From contig JAIUYC010000292.1 in assembly GCA_020216575.1 (NCBI GenBank), positions 1 through 6,001 on the forward strand: a stretch of DNA of 6,001 nt. The letters run 5' to 3'. A program made the translations under genes and the position numbers. The notes beneath the pieces are model-generated. The model searched no databases and had not been told where the DNA came from. It saw only the letters and a program-made list of their open reading frames with translations. How positions within the stretch are numbered: position 1 is the stretch's first letter; every line of letters begins with the position of its first letter. This DNA is from Coleofasciculus sp. S288. GTDB taxonomy: Bacteria; Cyanobacteriota; Cyanobacteriia; Cyanobacteriales; Coleofasciculaceae. Shown piece by piece: positions 1-5,618 of this stretch.

Positions 1-16
1 GAAGATATTTATTAAA

Positions 17-88
17 CTGGGGCGCTAGGATTCGAACCTAGGAATGGCGGGACCAAAACCCGCTGCCTTACCACTTGGCTACGCCCCA
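17..88 (-). tRNA. tRNA-Gln (anticodon TTG)
   Basis: This is a complete 72-base cloverleaf on the minus strand. The 7-bp acceptor stem pairs TGGGGCG (82-88) with CGCCCCA (18-24), and the discriminator base is G at 17. The anticodon stem is GCGGG/CCCGC around the loop TTTTGGT, which places anticodon TTG at 54-56 and reads CAA/CAG glutamine codons. The T arm has the usual CTAGG / TTCGAAT / CCTAG form. The 3' CCA is not encoded (the next bases are TTT), so it must be added after transcription, as is common in cyanobacteria. A sigma70-type promoter lies just upstream. In cyanobacteria tRNA-Gln is normally charged with glutamate and then amidated by GatCAB; that is general knowledge, not visible here. 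Confidence 0.97.
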
Positions 89-105
89 TTGGCAGCACTT
101 TGAAT

Positions 106-136
106 ATCTTAACAGTGATTACCAGGTAAGTGTCAA
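106..136 (-). promoter_or_regulatory. Probable promoter of tRNA-Gln
   Basis: Reading the minus strand, a perfect -35 box TTGACA (131-136) is followed after 19 bases by TAAGAT (106-111), a 4/6 match to the -10 consensus. The -10 box ends 17 bases before the mature tRNA 5' end, so the transcript would start near position 99 with a leader of about 10 bases. The 19-base spacer is slightly long. The promoter suggests that the tRNA is transcribed independently of the ATPase/R3H gene upstream. Confidence 0.6.
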
Positions 137-150
137 GCAATTTTTGGGAA

Positions 151-255
151 GAATTGGGAGTTATGAGTTGGGAGACGTCGATAGATGCCACTTGCCAAGA
201 AGCTATGAAAATCTCTTCCTCTAGCCCTAGTCCCTAAACTCATAACTCCTAATTC
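151..255. repeat. Imperfect inverted repeat between the R3H gene and tRNA-Gln
   Basis: The left arm (151-168, GAATTGGGAGTTATGAGT) is the reverse complement of the right arm (238-255) except at one position, which would be a G-U pair in one RNA orientation. The loop is about 69 bases. Arms rich in 'gggagttatgag' resemble dispersed intergenic repeats seen in many filamentous cyanobacteria (from memory, not searched). The dyad starts 15 bases after the stop codon of the upstream gene and ends 15 bases before the -35 box of the tRNA promoter. It could therefore serve as a 3'-end structure, but it lacks a clear U-tract and may simply be a repeat relic. Confidence 0.6.
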
Positions 256-269
256 TCCCCAGTCCCCAA

Positions 270-2084
270 TCACGCTGGGTAAATCCGCAAGCGCCGATTA
301 GGTTCATCCCCAAAACTGTCAGATTTGAGGCGATAGTGTTCCACGAGTTCGTGCTGCATCTTGCGCACTTTTGGCGATCGCGGTAGCAATTCTACCGGCT
401 GCCCTTTAGGAATCACGATTTGCTCGACGGCAAGGCGGGCTTCTTCTAGTGCCTCAATTTCATCGTCACTGCCGCTTTGGGTAAATAAGCGCAAATCAGC
501 CACATCGGGCGTATTTGGGTCGTCCATGTTCAACAGATGCCGCAGGGCGCGAGTAATCTGAGGAATGGTGCTAGCTTTGACAGCGTGAATCGGTATCTGA
601 CGCGCTTGGGCAATTGACCGCAACTTGGAATGGTTTTTAACGTGCGATCGCAATCCCAATACCGCATCAGCACTATCCATGTCTTTTGTCAAGAGTACTG
701 GCAAGTTGAGTACCTGAATGACTTGCTCCAATTGATGGCGACTGACACCATAAGGGTAGACGCGCAGCGGTAAATCTTCTCCATTCGGTCCCACCATCCG
801 CTCGCCATTGTTAAACCCATCCTGCTGAAACCAGGATTGATTCAGCAACTGCTCAAAGTCCCTCGTTGCCGAAAACTGCTCTGGAGTTTGACGCGATAGG
901 GGCTTCATATGCCCGGATGAACGCCAGCCAGTCGCTCGGTTCGAGCTGGAGGAGAACAGGTTGCCGTTGGATGGTGCGGCCAGAGGTGCGCTGGGCAATT
1001 CGTGAGTAATCGTCACCTTGCCGTTTTCACTTATTGTCCTCACCTGGGGATTCGGCTGACGCCCTCGGAGCAACGCATCAACCGTATCAGCTACATTCTC
1101 ATGAACGATCCAGCGCTGCCGCTCCTGCATTTCTACGGCAATTTCAAAGGTTGGAGGGGCTTTGCGCTCCAACACCGTTTTTTGAGAGCCTCGGCGTCTT
1201 GCTTCGTCATCTCCCAAGGTTACAGCCTGGATACCACCCACCAAATCCGAGAGCGTAGGGTTTTTCACAAGGTTCTCAATTTGATTGCCGTGGGCGGTAC
1301 CAACTAACTGAACGCCCCGCTCGGCAATGGTACGAGCAGCCAATGCCTCCAGTTCCGTACCGATTTCATCAATAACAATCACTTCCGGCATGTGGTTTTC
1401 TACCGCCTCAATCATCACCTGATGCTGAAGTTCTGGCCGAGAAACTTGCATCCGTCTGGCTCTACCAATCGCTGGGTGGGGAATGTCACCATCACCCGCA
1501 ATTTCGTTAGAAGTGTCGATAATTACAACCCGTTTGTGTAAATCATCAGCGAGGACTCTAGCAATTTCCCGCAACGCCGTGGTTTTCCCCACACCAGGAC
1601 GCCCCAGCATGAGAATCGACCTCCCCGTTTCCACCAACTCGCGAATCATCGCGATCGTTCCAAAAACAGCCCGACCGACACGGCAGGTTAAGCCAATAAT
1701 TTCACCAGGACGGTTGCGAATCGCACTAATCCGGTGCAGAGTTCGCTCAATTCCAGCGCGGTTGTCACCGCTAAAGTGTCCCACTCGCTGGACGCAATAA
1801 TTTAACTGTTCCTGAGTGACAGGAGTCTCGGACAGGTACTCTGCCTGATTAGGGAAGCGTACCTCTGGGAACCGCCCAAGATCCATGACCACCTCAATCA
1901 AACTGTCTCGCAGCCGATGTTGCTCTATTAATAAACGAATTTCTTCCGGTAAAACATCCAGTAACTGCTGAAGGTCGTCTGTAACTTGCATCTTTGTTGA
2001 AGTGATGTTATTATTCACAACCTGTGATTCTCGAGTAGATGACAGTCGTTGCTCAAAGGAATTGATACCGTCGGAATTCACCAT
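270..2084 (-). CDS. Ycf45-type AAA ATPase with C-terminal R3H domain
   Basis: The 604-residue soluble protein belongs to the cyanobacterial/plastid Ycf45-like family, which joins a P-loop ATPase of the SpoIIIAA/secretion-ATPase type to a single-strand nucleic-acid-binding R3H domain. The Walker A motif is GRPGVGKTT (161-169) and Walker B is VIVIDEIG (235-242), followed by a GTAHG motif (262-266). A variable Ser/Pro-rich linker (about 362-400) leads to a second part, and the R3H signature R574-xxx-H578 is near the C-terminus. No signal peptide or membrane segment is visible. The ATG at 2084 is the first start after an in-frame stop, but it has no good Shine-Dalgarno. Met32 (codon at 1989-1991), just before TDDLQQLLDVLP, is a credible alternative because conserved sequence begins there. 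It lies 77 bases downstream of ldpA on the same strand. The molecular role is unknown; binding of RNA or ssDNA driven by ATP is inferred from the domains only. Confidence 0.9.
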   Translation of the reverse strand: MVNSDGINSFEQRLSSTRESQVVNNNITSTKMQVTDDLQQLLDVLPEEIRLLIEQHRLRDSLIEVVMDLGRFPEVRFPNQAEYLSETPVTQEQLNYCVQRVGHFSGDNRAGIERTLHRISAIRNRPGEIIGLTCRVGRAVFGTIAMIRELVETGRSILMLGRPGVGKTTALREIARVLADDLHKRVVIIDTSNEIAGDGDIPHPAIGRARRMQVSRPELQHQVMIEAVENHMPEVIVIDEIGTELEALAARTIAERGVQLVGTAHGNQIENLVKNPTLSDLVGGIQAVTLGDDEARRRGSQKTVLERKAPPTFEIAVEMQERQRWIVHENVADTVDALLRGRQPNPQVRTISENGKVTITHELPSAPLAAPSNGNLFSSSSNRATGWRSSGHMKPLSRQTPEQFSATRDFEQLLNQSWFQQDGFNNGERMVGPNGEDLPLRVYPYGVSRHQLEQVIQVLNLPVLLTKDMDSADAVLGLRSHVKNHSKLRSIAQARQIPIHAVKASTIPQITRALRHLLNMDDPNTPDVADLRLFTQSGSDDEIEALEEARLAVEQIVIPKGQPVELLPRSPKVRKMQHELVEHYRLKSDSFGDEPNRRLRIYPA

Positions 2085-2100
2085 ATGTTCGTATCAAAGA

Positions 2101-2112
2101 CAGCGATCGCTG
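2101..2112. repeat. HIP1 palindrome in the ldpA-R3H gap
   Basis: The perfect 12-base palindrome CAGCGATCGCTG contains the cyanobacterial HIP1 octamer GCGATCGC (2103-2110). It lies in the 77-base spacer between ldpA and the ATPase/R3H gene. Five further HIP1 octamers begin at 374, 644, 2808, 2901 (all in coding sequence) and 3680 (in the spacer upstream of ldpA). HIP1 is an abundant genome signature of many cyanobacteria and need not have a local regulatory role here. Confidence 0.85.
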
Positions 2113-2161
2113 CTCCTGTCAGTGGGGTGTTTGAGAATGTGTTTTTACTAAACTTTTTGGC

Positions 2162-3574
2162 TCACTTGGGTAGTGGTTGCAGCAGTTTTTTTGCTGATTT
2201 TATCTGGGCAACAAGGGAATGAGCTTTTGCCACAGCCTGCCATAGCAGCGTTGGGTACTCTTCCAACTGTCCTGCCGGGAAACTTTGACGCGATGCCAGA
2301 CTCGACTCGCCGCCTTTACTGGTGCAGTCTTCTAATTCCTCCAAAATCGGCGACAATAAAGTACGGGCGTAACTACCGTAAGCAACACCAGCAACATAGG
2401 ATTTTGGATTCTGGATTTTAGAGTTTAGAGTTTGGACTGCTAATAAGGACTGAGAGTTCAAGTCAGAGGATAGATCTTCCTCAGGCTCCACGCCCTGTTT
2501 CCCATTTCCTATTCCCTGCTCGTTTAGTAACCCAACGGCTTTCAGTTTGGCGACAGTGCAGTTGTTAGTACCACCCGCCAGCTGTACATATCCAGGTAAT
2601 CCTGCATTTAGGACTTTCTGTGAGAGCTTTACAGCAGCACGAGTCGCGCCGATGCCTATGTCACCACTCATAGGACGCCCGTCAGTTTGCCACACGAGCA
2701 GACAGGGTAGGGGAGTTATTAGTGCATGTAGTTTCCACAGGTAGTCTATCAGACCTTCACCATCTGGACAGCTAATCGCGAGAAGCTTAAGCCGATCTAC
2801 CCAAGGAGCGATCGCCCTCCACAGTCGCTGAAAGTCTGAGAAATGCCCCACTTGCGTGTGAATTTCTAAGGCATCAACGCCAGCTTGCAGAATCAGAGGT
2901 GCGATCGCTTCTGGAGTCGATACATACGAGCGAGTGTAAATTAGCTGGCTGGGACAAACGGGCAGACAACGACCACAGCCATAGCAGTGTTGGTCGATCA
3001 CTCCAGAGAGTCCCTGATCCGATTTTGGATTTTGGCTCCCCTCTTTAATTAGGGGGGGCTTGTGGGGGTCGGATTTTGGATTGGATTTTCTGGACGTGAT
3101 CGCAATACTACCAAGCGAGGATGGGGAATTGGAGATTTGAGAATTTTCCTCCTCTCCCCTGCTCCCTCTCTCTCCTTCTCCCTCTCTGAGGTTACGGAAA
3201 ACAATGGCTTGAGCTGGGCAAATCTTTTCACAAGGACGTGGACAGTACGCCGGACACGAGTCCGGATTGAATTCGGCTTTGCGAAAATGGGGGTCTTCCC
3301 CATCGTTCAAGCTCACCATCAGCCACGGTCGGTGAACAAATCCAAATCCTCGTGCTTGCGCTTCCCCACCAAGTTTATTGGCAACTTGCAAGGCATCTTT
3401 AGCCGATGCAATCACTGCCGGGTCAGCTGCGACATCAACGCAATCAGCGCCGGCGAGGGTGTAAGCCAAGGTGAGATTTCTAACGGCAGGAAGGTGTTGG
3501 AAGCTAGCTCCGCAAATGAGCTTGAACCAGTGACCCTCCCTTAGGGAATTTAACGGGTAGGACAGTTCACTCAC
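2162..3574 (-). CDS. ldpA: LdpA, iron-sulfur protein of circadian light/redox input
   Basis: The N-terminus (LREGHWFKLICGASFQHLPA, then YTLAGADCVDVAADP) is characteristic of LdpA. In Synechococcus elongatus LdpA binds Fe-S clusters, makes circadian period depend on light, and associates with clock proteins. Two cluster motifs are visible: C107-x3-C111-x3-C115-x3-C119-P, and the ferredoxin-like C197-x2-C200-x2-C203-x3-C207-P. The C-terminal LdpA domain follows, including QLAGGTNNCT (331-340). At 470 residues it is much longer than the roughly 350 I recall for the family. The excess lies mainly at residues about 129-190 and 352-392, which look like translated intergenic repeats. Residues about 416-440 may be a third expansion. 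The start is GTG at 3572-3574, because an in-frame TAG lies four codons upstream. AGGA about 14 bases upstream is a weak ribosome site. It may be co-transcribed with the ATPase/R3H gene. Confidence 0.93.
   Translation of the reverse strand: MSELSYPLNSLREGHWFKLICGASFQHLPAVRNLTLAYTLAGADCVDVAADPAVIASAKDALQVANKLGGEAQARGFGFVHRPWLMVSLNDGEDPHFRKAEFNPDSCPAYCPRPCEKICPAQAIVFRNLREGEGERGSRGEEENSQISNSPSSLGSIAITSRKSNPKSDPHKPPLIKEGSQNPKSDQGLSGVIDQHCYGCGRCLPVCPSQLIYTRSYVSTPEAIAPLILQAGVDALEIHTQVGHFSDFQRLWRAIAPWVDRLKLLAISCPDGEGLIDYLWKLHALITPLPCLLVWQTDGRPMSGDIGIGATRAAVKLSQKVLNAGLPGYVQLAGGTNNCTVAKLKAVGLLNEQGIGNGKQGVEPEEDLSSDLNSQSLLAVQTLNSKIQNPKSYVAGVAYGSYARTLLSPILEELEDCTSKGGESSLASRQSFPAGQLEEYPTLLWQAVAKAHSLVAQIKSAKKLLQPLPK
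2399..2521 (-). repeat. In-frame repeat-like insertion 2 within ldpA
   Basis: This segment encodes LdpA residues about 352-392, between the conserved AGGTNNCT/VAKLKAVGLL part and VAGVAYGSYAR. On the plus strand it contains GATTTTGGATT (2400-2410) followed by 'ggattttagagtttagagttt', and at the other end a 'cctgtttcccatttcctattccctgctc'-type C/T-rich stretch. Both are typical of non-coding spacer repeats in filamentous cyanobacteria (from memory). The 11-mer is identical to two copies in insertion 1. The peptide is low in complexity and polar (EQGIGNGKQ..., SKIQNPKS) and is unlikely to be part of the core fold. The boundaries are estimates. Confidence 0.65.
3005..3190 (-). repeat. In-frame repeat-like insertion 1 within ldpA
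   Basis: This segment encodes LdpA residues about 129-190, exactly between the two Fe-S cysteine clusters. It holds two copies of GATTTTGGATT (3021-3031 and 3072-3082), an imperfect dyad CCCCT...TTTAATT...AGGGG (3038-3055) and a C/T-rich tract (about 3146-3187, clusters of 'ctccctct'). The translated signatures are KSNPKSDP, KPPLIKEG and SQNPKSDQ; PPLIK-type peptides are what these cyanobacterial spacer repeats give when read through. The cluster motifs on both sides are intact and the frame is open throughout. Boundaries are judged from where conserved LdpA sequence stops and resumes. Confidence 0.7.
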
Positions 3575-3630
3575 CCCTATATGCTAAATCCTCGCTCAAA
3601 AAATTGGGAGATGGATTTTAAGGGATTGAT

Positions 3631-3699
3631 CGAAGAAAATAATAGATGGGCGAAAGGGGCGCAGCCACTTCAACGCCGTGCGATCGCCCATTTTCTTCG
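3631..3699. repeat. Long bulged dyad upstream of ldpA
   Basis: The left strand CGAAGAAAAT (3631-3640) plus GGGCGA (3648-3653) is the exact reverse complement of the 16 bases at 3684-3699, with seven extra bases (3641-3647) forming a bulge. The loop (3654-3683) contains a possible inner GGCG/CGCC stem and part of a HIP1 octamer (3680-3687). It lies 57 bases upstream of the ldpA GTG. A -10-like TAAAAT (3615-3620 on the minus strand) sits between the dyad and the gene, so the dyad would occupy the -35 and upstream region of a putative ldpA promoter. No convincing -35 was found. It could be a protein-binding dyad, a structured leader if transcription begins further upstream, or a mobile repeat. 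Confidence 0.55.
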
Positions 3700-3773
3700 C
3701 TACCAAACACAGATATAGGGAAGTACACTAGCCTTAGCCCTAAATATGGGGGTTTAGCCCTGGCCGATCTACC

Positions 3774-3807
3774 TAAAAAAATAGCGAGGGTGATACTCCT
3801 CGCCTAT
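3774..3807 (-). terminator. Intrinsic terminator after the VWA gene pair
   Basis: On the minus strand a GC-rich hairpin forms from ATAGGCGAGG (3798-3807) and CCTCGCTAT (3781-3789), with one bulged base and an 8-base loop. It is followed directly by seven T residues (3774-3780). This is a classic rho-independent terminator about 58 bases after the stop codon of the downstream VWA gene. It separates the VWA unit from ldpA. The other flank is also A/T-rich (TATTATTAATTTTTATT on the plus strand), so weak termination in the opposite direction is possible. Confidence 0.85.
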
Positions 3808-3865
3808 TATTAATTTTTATTATGCTTCTCGACAAAAACACCGACACCAGCAAATAGCTAGGTTT

Positions 3866-4468
3866 TTAGTCGCCAATCGCGTTGAGCAGCACTTCCGACA
3901 AGGTCATATCCGCCATATCATCGATTGTTACGGTATCACAGATATCAAATTTCGCTCCAACCCCTTGCAACTGGTCGTCTAAAGCCTTGAGGAACTGAGT
4001 CGCTGTGGCATCGTTACCCACCTGAATCATCGAAATTGCCAGCTCTTCATCCCGCTCCATCTGCCGCGAGGCCTCAACAATAGCGACCATCACGCCTTTG
4101 CGATCGTCTGGCTCACCATCCGTAACCACTAAAATGGTTTCCCCAGCAGGTTTAGTTTGTCCGGCTGCCTTACGCTGAAAGTATTGATTAGTCGCATCCT
4201 TGAGTACCCCAGCCAGATTAGTTGTGCCAGCCGGTTCATTTTCTTGAAAAATTTGGGCAACCTTACTAGAGGTCACGTTTTCGTAACGTCTGAAGCGACT
4301 GGAAAACACGTAAACCGTAATCCCATCCGGGTCAAACTGCTCACATTTTCTCGCCAGCGCTAAGGTAGATTCCTGTGCGGCATCCCAGCGACTTCTCCCC
4401 CCCGGTTGATCCGGAGTGGACATACTGCCACTTTTGTCAATGATTAAGGTGTAATCTCGGTCTTGCAC
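3866..4468 (-). CDS. Small VWA-domain protein, downstream tandem copy
   Basis: The product is a single von Willebrand A domain of about 200 residues with no signal peptide or membrane segment, so it is probably cytoplasmic. Numbering from the start chosen here, it carries a complete metal-ion-dependent adhesion site: D-K-S-G-S-M-S near residues 11-17, the GTTNL threonine near 81-83, and the aspartate of VVTDGEPDD near 117. Such domains bind protein partners through Mg2+; the partner here is unknown. I place the start at GTG 4466-4468 because a perfect AAGGAGG (4477-4483) lies 8 bases upstream, and because this start aligns with a GTG in the paralogue. The open frame continues to another GTG at 4493-4495 (nine more codons), which has no ribosome site. 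It follows the upstream VWA copy by 97 bases and ends shortly before a strong terminator. Confidence 0.9.
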   Translation of the reverse strand: MQDRDYTLIIDKSGSMSTPDQPGGRSRWDAAQESTLALARKCEQFDPDGITVYVFSSRFRRYENVTSSKVAQIFQENEPAGTTNLAGVLKDATNQYFQRKAAGQTKPAGETILVVTDGEPDDRKGVMVAIVEASRQMERDEELAISMIQVGNDATATQFLKALDDQLQGVGAKFDICDTVTIDDMADMTLSEVLLNAIGD

Positions 4469-4476
4469 AGTAAAAG

Positions 4477-4488
4477 CCTCCTTGGAGG
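4477..4488 (-). promoter_or_regulatory. Shine-Dalgarno inside a small palindrome
   Basis: The minus strand reads CCTCCAAGGAGG. The AAGGAGG (4477-4483) is a full Shine-Dalgarno placed 8 bases before the GTG at 4468, and it decides that start. The preceding CCTCC is complementary to GGAGG, so the transcript could form a short hairpin (CCUC/GAGG around CAAG) that hides the ribosome site. The stem is only 4 bp, so any effect on translation is speculative. Confidence 0.7.
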
Positions 4489-4504
4489 AAAACACAAAGG
4501 CGAT

Positions 4505-4553
4505 AAGCTCTTTTGGGCTAGCTCTGTTAAGTCACTAATACCCAAGAGCGCTT
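4505..4553 (-). repeat. Intercistronic hairpin between the two VWA genes
   Basis: The transcript of the 97-base gap between the VWA copies can pair CTCTTGGG (around 4541-4548) with CCCAAAAGAG (4508-4517), giving 8 bp with a two-base bulge and a loop of about 23 bases; flanking AAG/CTT can extend it. No T-run follows on the minus strand, so it is not a standard terminator. It might act as a processing or mRNA-stabilising element that sets the relative amounts of the two VWA proteins; this is inference. Confidence 0.4.
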
Positions 4554-4565
4554 GCCGTTTATTGC

Positions 4566-5183
4566 CTAATCGTTAATTGCGTTAAGCAGCACTTCCGCTA
4601 ACGTCAAGTTTTCCATGTCATCCATGGTAATCGTGTCAACGATGTCAAACTTCGCTCCAGCCCCCTCGAGTTCATCATCGAGTGCTTTCAGAAAGCGAGT
4701 TGCCGTGGAATCGTTGCCAACTTGAATCAGGGAAATTGCCAGCTCTTCATCCCGATCCATCTGCCGCGATGCTTCAATAATGACTCGCATCACGGCTTTG
4801 CGATCGTCTGGCTCCCCATCCGTAATAACCAAAATGGTTTCTCCATTGGGCTTTGTCTGTCCAGATGCTTTACGCTGAAAGTAGCTATCTGTAGCATGTT
4901 TCAGAACACTAGCAAGGTCAGTCGTACCCATCGGGTCGTTTTCTTGGAAAATTTGGACAACTTTATTGGATGTCACGTTCTCATAGCGCTTAAAGCGACC
5001 CGAAAACAAATAAACAGTAATCCCATCTGGATCAAACTGTTCGCATTTTCTCGCCAGTGCCAGCGTAGACTCCTGTGCATTGACCCAGCGACTTTTTCCC
5101 CCTGATTGGTCTGGGGTTGACATGCTGCCACTTTTATCAATGATTAATGTGTAGTCACGGTCTTCCACGATAGAATCTCCCAT
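4566..5183 (-). CDS. Small VWA-domain protein, upstream tandem copy
   Basis: This 205-residue VWA protein is about 80% identical, without gaps, to the copy immediately downstream (about 160 of 198 residues by my hand count). MIDAS residues are intact: D16-x-S18-x-S20, threonines 87/88 in GTTDL, and D122 in ITDGEPDD. It has no export signal or transmembrane segment. Two starts are plausible. The ATG at 5181-5183 has GGGAGG (5195-5200) 11 bases upstream. The GTG at 5166-5168 has GGGAG (5177-5181) 8 bases upstream and matches the paralogue's start exactly. I list the ATG. It is the first gene after a long repeat-rich spacer, so the promoter of the pair should lie within about 100 bases upstream; I saw no convincing -35/-10 pair. 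The function of this cyanobacterial VWA family is not known to me. Confidence 0.9.
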   Translation of the reverse strand: MGDSIVEDRDYTLIIDKSGSMSTPDQSGGKSRWVNAQESTLALARKCEQFDPDGITVYLFSGRFKRYENVTSNKVVQIFQENDPMGTTDLASVLKHATDSYFQRKASGQTKPNGETILVITDGEPDDRKAVMRVIIEASRQMDRDEELAISLIQVGNDSTATRFLKALDDELEGAGAKFDIVDTITMDDMENLTLAEVLLNAIND

Positions 5184-5464
5184 ATAAACAACAACCTCCC
5201 GTACTTGTCAGTATTTTTTTATTTAGCCTATACTCCCTAATTCCATAGCCCAATCAGGACATCCGCCTTATTTCAGAAGTATGACTTTTACGGGGGTAGG
5301 AGCGGAGTACTTCAAGAATAGCTCTCAAAAGACGACCTTAAAAGTCAAACGTTAAAAGCCAATGAAGATGGCAGTGCGTTCAGCACAAACACAGCATTGT
5401 ACCAACTCCGCATTTATAGAGATTCTCAGCTCAGTTGACTGGGACACACGTAGATTTACGAGTC

Positions 5465-5527
5465 GTAGGGGCAGGTTTCACCCAGATATCTGCTTCCTAC
5501 GGCTCAATCCAATAAACCCGCCCGTAC
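5465..5527. repeat. 63-base mini inverted-repeat element
   Basis: The terminal arms GTAGGGGCAGGTTT (5465-5478) and AAACCCGCCCGTAC (5514-5527) are reverse complements at 12 of 14 positions. The 35-base centre includes the palindrome AGATATCT. Elements ending in 'GTAGGGGCGGGTTT' are, from memory, widely dispersed in filamentous cyanobacterial genomes. There is no coding capacity and no clear target-site duplication, so mobility is inferred from the family look only. Confidence 0.65.
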
Positions 5528-5618
5528 TCCAATCATTTGAGAACCGCTACATAATCCCTTTTATCTTTTAATTCCTTCCATGTTCTCTCCTAAAGTGAAC
5601 TTTGTGCTTCTGTGGTAT

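Noticed and set aside
1002..1800. Several plus-strand frames (1002-1307, 1034-1258, 1483-1800) opposite the ATPase/R3H gene
   Set aside because: They are antisense to the conserved ATPase domain, with no recognisable motifs or ribosome sites.
3021..3082. Spaced repeats GATTTTGGATT considered as a CRISPR-like array
   Set aside because: There are only two 11-base copies here with an irregular neighbour, inside an open coding frame, and no cas genes are nearby.
3049..3303. Minus-strand 84-codon frame overlapping ldpA in another frame
   Set aside because: It is a shadow frame over the LdpA Fe-S region and repeat insert, with no independent motif or start signal.
3062..3544. Plus-strand 160-codon frame opposite ldpA
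   Set aside because: It is antisense to strongly conserved LdpA sequence including both cysteine clusters. Its Ser/Pro/Leu-rich run is simply the complement of the C/T-rich insert.
3731..3760. TAGCCCT direct repeats with a CTAAA/TTTAG stem, considered as a small RNA or operator
   Set aside because: The stem is only 5 bp and lies just beyond the VWA terminator, with no promoter evidence.
5362..5571. Plus-strand open frame of 69 codons
   Set aside because: Its second half is the mini inverted-repeat element read as protein. It has no family resemblance and no ribosome site.
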